Origin: Cycas panzhihuaensis
Lineage: Eukaryota; Cycadophyta
DNA: 64,000 nt
NCBI GenBank assembly: GCA_023213395.1
Contig: CM041465.1
Span: 205,909,741 to 205,973,740 of the forward strand
Reading direction: 5' to 3'
The translations under genes were made by a program, and so were the position numbers. Positions 56,935 through 64,000 of this stretch are shown piece by piece (the first letter of the stretch is position 1; every line of letters begins with the position of its first letter). The notes beneath the pieces are model-generated. The model did not search any database. It had not been told where the DNA came from and saw only the letters and a program-made list of their open reading frames with translations.

Positions 56935-57307
56935 TGTTAGAGTATAATGTTTAATGTTGTATGTGTAAGTAAAGTGTGTCTTAGGGTCTAAGAGTCATTT
57001 ATTATTATAATATTATGTGGGAAGATAGAAGCTTATTGGTAGTTAGTTGGTGTAATGTCATTGGCTAGGTTAGAGGTAATTGTCCCACATGCATTATATC
57101 TCTTGTATGTTCTCCCACCTATTTCATATATAAAGGTGGTTGAGGTAGTGTATCGAATGAAGTCATTATTAAGACTCATGTTGAGTCTATGATGCATGAA
57201 TGTTTCGATGTTATCTTATTTGTTTTATGTTAATACAAGCTTTGTTTTGCTCATTGATGTTGTTGGATATTGTTGTTAATGAATGCTTTCCATGTTAAAA
57301 TCTAACA
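56935..57307 (+). repeat. E8 5' LTR
   Basis: 373 bp, TGTTAGAGTATAATG...AAAATCTAACA; differs from the 3' LTR at only a handful of positions by eye. Confidence 0.93.
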
Positions 57308-57319
57308 TGGTATCAGAGC
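57308..57319 (+). other. E8 primer-binding site
   Basis: TGGTATCAGAGC, exact complement of the initiator-Met tRNA end, directly after the LTR. Confidence 0.93.
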
Positions 57320-57806
57320 AGGCCATCCTATTGTAAGAAGAAGATTGAGCAAGGAGAGGTCCAGTAAAGCATAAAGCATTCAAGCAAGGAGGTGGCTCTA
57401 TTAAGTCATTACTAGATTGGAGATCGAATTGGAAGAAATGTTTCAAGGCCTTGCTATGAAGTGTGTCAGGTAACATCACTCCTTTATTGTGTTATGTGAA
57501 GTAGCCATATGTTAGGATTTATCTTGAGGTTGAGGCCAGCATGTATGGAGAAACAATGACATTTGAAGTTGTCTAAGGAATTGATGTTTGGAGGCTATTC
57601 GATGGATCCGTGTTTTGGCTACTATGGCATGTCTATAGAAATCAGCTTGCCAATGTTTATTTTGGATTTGGTGAAACCCTAGCTCTAGGCCTGTTACAAG
57701 TTAAGTGTTGGGTGAAGAAAGTTTTGGCCTTGTTAGCATTGTGTAGAAAGATTTATGGTCATGAAAAAGGCATCCAGCCACCTATTCATCACCAAAGAAA
57801 AACTTG
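57320..57806 (+). other. E8 leader, no gene recognised
   Basis: Half a kilobase between primer site and the decayed ORF. Short frames only. Confidence 0.5.
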
Positions 57807-58260
57807 AGGGGGCTATTTGCGTAGGGAGAACCCACCTGTACGGTTGAAGTCTACTACGAAGAAAGTGATGAAGGCACATAAATGAGCAACTGTTGTAACT
57901 AATGAAAAAGTAGAAATCTACATTATGTCCATGATATCCATTCCTGTGAAGACCACCAGGCGACCCATTTCCTACATAGACGTCGTGCCTCCATCTAAGC
58001 TCCTCGACCTTGTATAGACGTCGTTGTATAAAATCTACACTCGTGTGAAGGAAGAAAATCTCAGATCTGCGAAATGAAAGCACCCCACCATGGAAGAATA
58101 CATAGCTGAGAATATCTTATCCTGCCATATGTGGAGAAAGGAATGACTGAGGAAGCCACCTGCAACTGAGAGCAAATTCATGGGGTTCATAGCTATCTTG
58201 GGAATTGAAGAACGTGAAGCACCTCGATACTCATACTTATGGCGACTTCCACTACAATAA
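57807..58260 (+). pseudogene. Unknown decayed ORF carried by E8
   Basis: One plus frame stays coding-like for about 150 codons with only four or five internal stops (TGA/TAG): LRRENPPVRLKSTTKKVMKA, then NEKVEIYIMSMISIPVKTTR, RPISYIDVVPPSKLLDLV, TSLYKIYTRVKEENLRSAK, KHPTMEEYIAENILSCHMW and KFMGFIAILGIEEREAPRYS. It has a basic N-terminus. I do not recognise it; a captured host exon or a lost element ORF are both possible. Confidence 0.45.
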
Positions 58261-58787
58261 ACTTCCTCGATGATTATTTGTACGCCTACTCCATCCCTGC
58301 TCTGTGAGATCGAGCGAAGCTCCTTAGTGGGGCATCCTCTCTACAACTCATCTACTTTGCCTTGCCCCCGATTCCCACTGCTATTGCTTGTAGCATATTT
58401 GCAGATCGGAAGCTGCCCTGAGCCAACCAAATTACGCTTGGATCCTTGTCTTCAAATTTCTACTCAGTCATTCCACGAGCATTAATCCAGGTACTCAAAG
58501 CCCCTTTCATCAACGTACTTTCAAATCATAGATGATGCTGTTGTCGAGTGAGGATGTGATCAAGCAGACGATGATTGAGTTTCGTTGATAGATGTATATG
58601 CAAGAGGTGATGTATTCGAGACTGTCAGATCACAAAGATGCACGGGAAATATGTACGTTCAAACAAGCTTTGATGATAGTAGTATGCCATTTCGGGGTTT
58701 CTTTATAGTTCAGAGAGCATTTGGCGAATTGTTAATGGGAGAGATATACTCGTTCTAGACATACAACAAGGTGTAGAGGTGTTGGTC
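58261..58787. other. E8 interior, nothing recognised
   Basis: Plus frame 58270-58485 is open (71 codons) but has no recognisable domain. The DNA is less AT-rich than its surroundings up to about 58490. Confidence 0.4.
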
Positions 58788-59420
58788 CCTCAAATATTAA
58801 TCCATCAAGATCCATTGTGTTGCTAGCCTTCTCAACCGTTTGCATTTCCATAAAAGCAAACTACTTTTCATGATTAATGTACACATTCACAACAACATCT
58901 CCTGGGCTAGCAGTATTTTCACCAATGGTAGCCATCACTTGGCTAAAAAATGTCGCAATAGTCTTGGGTTACACAGAATAGCAATATGATCAGAGGTTGA
59001 ACTACTGTCTGTGGAATTCATTACCAAAGAGCTCTGCACATTATCAAAAACTGCTCATTTGCTAATGGCGGTAAGCCCCCAACATAAACTCTTCGTGCAT
59101 GCCTTGTTGCCCATTGAATCATAGCTTGCAATGGCATATTCGAAACTCCAAACTGTGCATTACCAAATGGTGCCATTAGGAATACTCCAGGAATCAGTTG
59201 AGAAACTCCAGGAATTAAACCTGCTGGGCCTCCAACACTTGCAGCTATAGTTGCACTTGGTGGAGCCATGTGAAAACCAGATGCACGCTTTCTTCTTGTA
59301 TCCCTTGAAGGAGATCTAGAGGAACAACGTCAACGTGAATAACTCCCTGAACTTGTGTCTGTGCCGTCCTTCACGATCTCAAAGAATTTTCCACCGCCTC
59401 GAATGGGAGACTCGAAGAAA
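58788..59420 (-). pseudogene. U2AF65: Captured fragment of splicing factor U2AF large subunit (U2AF65)
   Basis: The minus strand reads, in order, an RS-type end (RCSSRSPSRDTRRKRASGF), HMAPPSATIAASVGG, a Pro/Gly-rich linker, MPLQAMIQWATRHARRVYVG and GLPPLANEQ. After about 90 extra bases RRM1 continues: TIATFFSQVMATIGENTASP, GDVVVNVYINHEK, FAFMEMQTVEKASNTMDLDG and LIFEG. This is the plant U2AF65 layout, covering the RS tail end and most of RRM1. The family binds the polypyrimidine tract at 3' splice sites. The extra ~90 bases begin right after ANEQ and end in AAG, and may be a retained, degraded intron. One stop (after NHEK) and one frameshift in the RS part; it stops at IFEG, so RRM2 and UHM are missing. 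It is antisense to the element. Confidence 0.88.
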
Positions 59421-59843
59421 AAATTGCCACCGCCACGCAGACTAGAAGTTAGGGTTTGATGTTATTGAAAATTTTTGTTGGATCCGCAGATATGATTGAG
59501 TTGTTTTTTTTAATTAAATTATATTGAAATGCAGTTTGAAATCCGTTAAGTGTTTGGTCATACGGAGCTTTGATATGATTAGTCGATAACACACTAAAGG
59601 GACTAAACTCTTATCAAGGTTAAGTTATTATTCAAAAAGCGGTATTTGTACGTTTTCTTTCATATCTCTCCATTCAAACATTCGTTTTCCAGTCCGTTTG
59701 AGACATTAGAACTGTATTTCAGAGGCATACATTTTGGCATGTGATTTGAGAGATTTATCTGCTGATTTGACAGTCCTTTTTTCATGTTAAAGTAGATGTA
59801 TGAATTTAGCTTAATACACTTTTGACCATCTCATTCATACACC
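59421..59843. other. E8 interior between captured fragment and gag
   Basis: No gene is seen. The part adjoining the U2AF65 fragment (to about 59470) may still be host-derived 5' sequence, as AAACCCTAACTTCTAG precedes it on the minus strand. Confidence 0.4.
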
Positions 59844-60683
59844 ATGGAGTTAAGTGAGGTCATTACCTTTGTAGCAGAGAAAAAGGAGTTTTGGATAACA
59901 AACACCAACATTACTTTGCCTAAATATGTTGGAGTTAACTTTCGAATATGGAAGATTAAAATGGAATGTGTTTCTAGAATAAAAGGATTATGGAACATTG
60001 TGCTTGGAAGAGTTTCATTTAATGAAGAAGGGGAGGTAACCTTAAAAAAGAAAAATAGGGTAGCCATTGATGCAATGGTTGCATCTTTCAACAAGGAGAA
60101 CCTTCATCCTTCATACCACTTCTTTGCCCAAACTCTTCAAAATACTGACTCAGCTGAAGACGCTTGGAATCTGCTAGCAGAAGTACATAAAAAGGGTCTT
60201 GAAGAAGTACAGAAAGGCATTAGAAGGACAAGGAACCAAAGGAATAAGTTGAAGAGGAAAGCAAAAAATCAACATGATTCCAGTAAGATCAATCCACACA
60301 TAGACTCAATAAATGAAAGGTTGGAATCTAATGAAGACAATGAAGACTTGGGTTCACCAAATGTTTTGAACCTCACCAAAATGACAGGAAAGTCCAAAAG
60401 AGCAAATGTTGAAGAATCTAAACCTCAATCTTCGCAGGTAATACTTCATGGAGACACATGCACTCTGACAGAAAGTATGGCCAATATTATCCTACTTTGT
60501 GTTGATAGATTTGTAGCCAGGATTCAATTGATGTCAGGACATACAAGGATATGCACATATTGGAGACTATCTATGATTACACTCAACTCAGTCACATCTT
60601 CTATTTTTATCTTTAAAAGAAACAAAATTATGACAGCATATCCTACAACAACTCTAGAAAGTTCTTTTAAAGAAAGAACATAG
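59844..60683 (+). CDS. E8 gag-like protein
   Basis: Open over 279 codons from ATG at 59844. Residues about 27-55 read LPKYVGVNFRIWKIKMECVS and RIKGLWNIVLG, the Copia gag pattern (G.NF..WK..M......LW). Residues 75-110 continue DAMVASFNKENLHPSYHFFA and DSAEDAWNLLAEVHKKGLEE, matching the gag helical core. A Lys/Arg-rich segment at 125-145 may bind RNA. No CCHC knuckle is present, and the last ~60 residues lack gag character. As the longest open frame of the element it may have been the only protein E8 made. Confidence 0.7.
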   Translation: MELSEVITFVAEKKEFWITNTNITLPKYVGVNFRIWKIKMECVSRIKGLWNIVLGRVSFNEEGEVTLKKKNRVAIDAMVASFNKENLHPSYHFFAQTLQNTDSAEDAWNLLAEVHKKGLEEVQKGIRRTRNQRNKLKRKAKNQHDSSKINPHIDSINERLESNEDNEDLGSPNVLNLTKMTGKSKRANVEESKPQSSQVILHGDTCTLTESMANIILLCVDRFVARIQLMSGHTRICTYWRLSMITLNSVTSSIFIFKRNKIMTAYPTTTLESSFKERT

Positions 60684-61324
60684 GCAAAATCCTATATAAT
60701 CAAAATATTGTCTATCGAGATCATAGTATGTTTTGGATAGGCTACTTAATCATGAGATTCAATCATGTTAAAGTAATTTTCCATCTTTGTATAGCCTTAA
60801 TCGGGAAATGTGTGCATGTAGTCATTATGGAAATTCTCATCATACTTGGTACAAAGAATTTTTTCAGTAATATGGAGAAAACAAGAAATCTTGCTAGTTC
60901 TGCACATGTATCTGAATAGGTGAAGTTAGGAAAGGGATCACCGTTGCTCCTTTTCTTTCAAGGAGATGATCATTGGCTCGAGAAGTCAGTCATTCTAGTA
61001 GACTTGAAGATAAATAAGGAGGAGTCTAGTCGCTTTATGAAGTTGAAATCACATATAATCATGTTTGATCCAGGAAGACCACACCTTCACCGGGAACACA
61101 TAGGAAGATTCGTCAAGCAGGAAACAGGAGGCAACATCGCAGACAAGACATACAGGTTTTATAACGTTTTGGTTGAAGACAAAGCTTATGACATCGTCTT
61201 CAGAAAAATTCCAAGAATTAGGAAATGGAAGTTCAAACAACACTTTAAAGTCAAGTCAAGTCCTATGTCAGTTTGTGTCAGTCTTGTTAGGTTGTCCTTA
61301 GTTATTGTAGTCTTAACATTAAAC
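60684..61324 (+). other. E8 3' interior with an open frame of unknown meaning
   Basis: The plus frame 60920-61342 (140 codons) includes LVDLKINKEESSRFMKLKSH and GRPHLHREHIGRFVKQETGG but no recognised domain, and it runs through the purine tract into the LTR. It could be an element-specific ORF or chance. Confidence 0.35.
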
Positions 61325-61336
61325 ATTAAGGGGAGG
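61325..61336 (+). other. E8 polypurine tract
   Basis: ATTAAGGGGAGG directly before the 3' LTR; nearly the same tract as in E4. Confidence 0.9.
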
Positions 61337-61711
61337 TGCTAGAGTATAATGCTTAATGTTGTATGTGTCTAAGTAAAGTGTGTCTTAGGGTCTAAGAGTC
61401 ATTTATTATTATAATATTATGTGGGAAGATAGAAGCTTATTGGTAGTTAGTTGGTGTAATGTCATTGGCTAGGTCAAAGGTAATTGTCCCACATGCATTA
61501 TATCTCTTGTATGTTCTCCTACCTATTTCATATATAAAGGTGGTTGAGGTAGTGTATGGAATGAAGTCATTATTAAGACTCATGTTGAGTCTATGATGCA
61601 TGAATGTTATGATATTATCTTATTTGTATTATGTTAATACAAGCTTTGTTTTGTTTATTGATGTTGTTGGATATTGTTGTTGATGAATGCTTTCCATGTT
61701 AAAATCTAACA
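61337..61711 (+). repeat. E8 3' LTR
   Basis: 375 bp, TGCTAGAGTATAATG...AAAATCTAACA, followed by TSD TGGGA. Confidence 0.93.
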
Positions 61712-61716
61712 TGGGA

Positions 61717-62370
61717 TACTGATTTCTGGTAGCAAATCTCAGTCATGAGACACTTGCAAAAGCTTTCAGAATGGTTCATAAGCGACAACGAATCTCAACT
61801 TCAAGAGCAGAACACTCACAAATGCCTTGACTAATGAATTGAAATATCTTCACTGATAAAATACTGACTGTCATCATATTTGAATATATTTGGGTTGCTA
61901 TTAATTGTGAGATTTGGTGAGGTGTCTAGTCTCACAAAATCTCAGTCACTTCTACAAGTAGACAACCTGTATGGGTGAGCACGACACAACTGGCAACAAT
62001 ATCTTCCTTTTTGATCCATCCTCATTCGAACTTCTTCTTCAAACACCTACATGTCCTAGTATATGGCGCCAATATGCTAAATATATGTTCACAATAAATA
62101 AACTAACATACCATCAGTTTTTTGCTATATCATGCTACTTTGTCTCATCTGTATGCGACTATATCACTTTCATCTTGTCCGAGAGTCACAGTCATATGTC
62201 ATTGGAATAACTAGCATATTTAGATTTCTGGCTCATCAAATACACCTCATAACTGGCTCTTATACTGACTCATATACTAGCTTTGTAACTGGCATATGGA
62301 CTCATGTATTGGCTCAATAATCGACTTTGTATAGGCTTCAACCTATTCGTGCAAGATCTTTCACAACATC
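61717..62370 (-). other. E10 5' internal region, no gene recognised
   Basis: Between E8 and the E10 primer site. Repeated short motifs (CTGGCTCTTATACTGACTCATATACTAGC near 62253-62282) but no coding domain; this is the E10 leader. Confidence 0.5.
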
Positions 62371-62382
62371 GCTCTGATACCA
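62371..62382 (-). other. E10 primer-binding site
   Basis: Plus strand GCTCTGATACCA, element strand TGGTATCAGAGC, abutting the LTR. Confidence 0.9.
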
Positions 62383-62898
62383 TGTTAGAATTTAGAATTC
62401 AAGTTTGACACCTTGTTATAATATAATAAATATTGCACAACGAAAGTATATCAGGCACATATATACAATGAGTTATCTCATGAGAAATGTACACAATCAT
62501 GTATGTAAGATAAATATATGAAATAATAACATGAACATAAACTAAATATTAGCAAGCATGCACCACAAGAGAGACAACAAATTTATACGTGGAATATTCA
62601 ATGTAAAAGAAACCATGTATGAAGGTTGGAGTTGGGAGCTCCTCTTGAGATATCAAAATAAGTGCATCTCCAAGTCTTGGACCTTTCTCAAGTTCACAAG
62701 TTGTGTGTGAATTTATTCATATCAATAGTCACCTCATGAGTAGCCTATTATTTCTCTAGAGCCTTTACATCATCCAAAAGGAATATTTACATGAATGTGT
62801 GTGCATTTCATATCTATCAATGTATTTGATGAGTGGGATTGTGTGTGTATTCACAGCCTTAATATTAAACATTACATATGTGAATAATCACATATTCA
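62383..62898 (-). repeat. E10 5' LTR
   Basis: 516 bp from TGTTAGAATTTAG to CACATATTCA. It matches the uninterrupted parts of 53057-53898. Confidence 0.87.
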
Positions 62899-64000
62899 AG
62901 ATTCTTAACTTTTAAGGTTTCTTCTTTCATCATAGTTTTGCATGCCTTCTTTGCTCTTAATTCTTTAGTTTCTTCATGTAACATCCTCAACACATTATCT
63001 TGTGTGCTCAATTCCTTTGAGTCTAGCTCTTTTTCAAATCTAATAGCTATTTTTTTTTGTTTTTACAAATGATTTATTAGGTTGTTGATTCAATGGATTC
63101 CTTAATTGAGGTTTCAACCCATTCACAATGTAACTTTTTAACAAAAAATCAAGTATCTTCTCCCCACTAATAATATTGGCTACTATAATGGACATATGAC
63201 TTGTGTAGTCTAATACTGATTCCCGTAGCCATTGCTTAAGATTCCCTAGTGCTTGCAAGAGAACCTCATTGCTCTATAACTTTTGAATCTCACTTGAAAA
63301 GAATCATAGATTTTTTGCCAAGTTTTTATAGCTACATTTGCTTCTTTATACCACACCAACAACACTCCCCTTAGTGTGCAAATGAATCTCTCTTTAACAT
63401 CCTTCTCATTAGTAATGTTTCTTACGTCATTCATGTTGTTAAATAGGTACATATACTTTATTGCATATGTAGCCCCATCAAATTTGAGATGGTTTAATGC
63501 ACTTTCGTTATGACAATGAGGTGACACCATTTTGGGAGGTGTCCTTGGTGTCAATACTCTTCCCCTTGTTGTGTTAACTTTGGTTGATAACCCTTCCTTT
63601 GGTGTTGTCTCTTTCTCCTCCTTGAATAGTGGATTACTCATAGGGGCTTTCACTTGAATAATTCCTTCTATGCTTGGAATTTGACTTGCTAATGGTGTTT
63701 TAGTCACAAATGAACCCTCACTTAGTTAGAGCGGTGTATTGGATAGTTTTTTGGTAAAATGGTTTTTCAAATTTTCATTGCGTATGCTTGTTGGGCTTTC
63801 CTCCAAATAAAAATTCTTACTTCCTGTTAGAATCCCTTTTGGGTCAAATATGTTGGCCATATTTTCATCTACCATAGTGCATTCTTCAATCATAACAATT
63901 TAGGGTGTTATTAATTCATTCCCTTTTAATCTCTTAATGGACTTCTCCTTAATCCTTCCTCTTGATGATGTGCCTCTTTTATACACTTGCCTTAGTTTTC
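62899..64000 (-). pseudogene. E9 gag N-terminal and capsid region
   Basis: Frame 63246-63707 has MSNPLFKEEKETTPKEGLST, LTPRTPPKMVSPHCHN, LNHLKFDGATYAIKYMYLFN, RFICTLRGVLLVWYKEA and KTWQKIYDSFQVRFKSY. Frame 63040-63258 has LGNLKQWLRESVLDYTSHMS and SYIVNGLKPQLRN. Both parallel E6 gag (28258-29042). The frameshift near 63250 matches a frame break at a similar place in E6. It continues past the window end. Confidence 0.85.

Larger units (their letters stand above)
56935..61711 (+). mobile_element. E8: gag-only LTR element carrying host sequence
   Basis: LTRs 56935-57307 and 61337-61711, exact TSD TGGGA (56930-56934 and 61712-61716), perfect primer site and purine tract. The 4-kb interior has a Copia gag-like ORF but no protease, integrase or RT. 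It also contains antisense U2AF65 sequence and an unknown decayed ORF. LTRs are very similar by eye, so it is among the youngest insertions here. Comparable gag-only elements have been described in plants as TR-GAG. Confidence 0.9.
53057..62898 (-). mobile_element. E10: coding-poor LTR element inserted in E9 gag
   Basis: LTRs at 53057-53898 (interrupted) and 62383-62898, initiator-Met-type primer site at 62371-62382, purine-rich edge at 53899-53911 on the element strand. About 3.7 kb of own internal DNA (after removing E8) has no gag or pol domain. E9 gag is colinear across it. The TSD could not be resolved; the right LTR end is degraded. Confidence 0.8.
50106..64000 (-). mobile_element. E9: second E6-family non-autonomous Gypsy element, split by E10 and cut by the window end
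   Basis: Minus-strand pieces on both sides of E10 join into one E6-like order: gag N-terminus (62899-64000), knuckles and linker (52060-53056), integrase tail (51320-51600), 3' LTR (about 50106-50795). No RT is seen. The 5' LTR is beyond the window. Confidence 0.75.

Overview
This window is a block of nested, decayed LTR retrotransposons from a large, repeat-rich plant nuclear genome. The evidence is AT-rich DNA, Ty1/copia and Ty3/gypsy polyproteins broken by stops and frameshifts, 5-bp target-site duplications (TSDs), primer sites complementary to initiator-Met tRNA, many solo LTRs, and a captured piece of the plant splicing factor U2AF65. A conifer or another large-genome seed plant would fit, but the sequence alone does not settle it. 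I see no intact host gene, no CRISPR, no rRNA and no functional tRNA gene.

Layout. (1) 1-5252: minus-strand Copia element E1, cut by the window edge. (2) 5255-10570: nearly full-length minus-strand Copia element E2; its 5' LTR holds a 148-bp segment between 12-bp direct repeats and is followed by a tRNA-Leu-like, poly(A)-tailed SINE candidate. (3) 11160-17135: a coding-poor minus-strand LTR element (E3), part of which was tandemly duplicated with its flank (unit about 2.45 kb). (4) 17044-48848: plus-strand Copia element E4 (TSD CAAAT/CAAAC), swollen to 31.8 kb by nesting. E4 integrase is split by Gypsy E5 (20641-34551, TSD ATGAA). E5 RNase H is split by non-autonomous Gypsy E6 (23534-30611), which holds a solo LTR (25563-26430, TSD GGCAG). 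E4 reverse transcriptase is split by Gypsy E7 (35491-46708, TSD GTGTA). E7 gag carries two adjacent solo LTRs, and the region after E7 pol has a 21-bp tandem array and an extra ORF. The E4 3' LTR is split by another solo LTR. (5) About 50.1-64 kb: a second E6-family element (E9, minus) split by coding-poor LTR element E10 (53057-62898). E10 contains a solo LTR and the young-looking element E8 (56935-61711, TSD TGGGA), which has a gag-like ORF only and carries antisense U2AF65 sequence.

Relative order of events follows from the nesting: coiled-coil coding remnant, then E4, then E5 and E7, then E6 and the solo LTRs; separately E9, then E10, then E8. Restored reading frames across insertion points (E7 gag around its solo LTRs, E4 RT around E7) independently support the boundaries. 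The most unusual features are the E7 array of palindromic GTTGCAAC sites spaced 21 bp apart, the U2AF65 capture inside E8, and the E6/E9 family that keeps gag, protease and an integrase tail but lacks reverse transcriptase.
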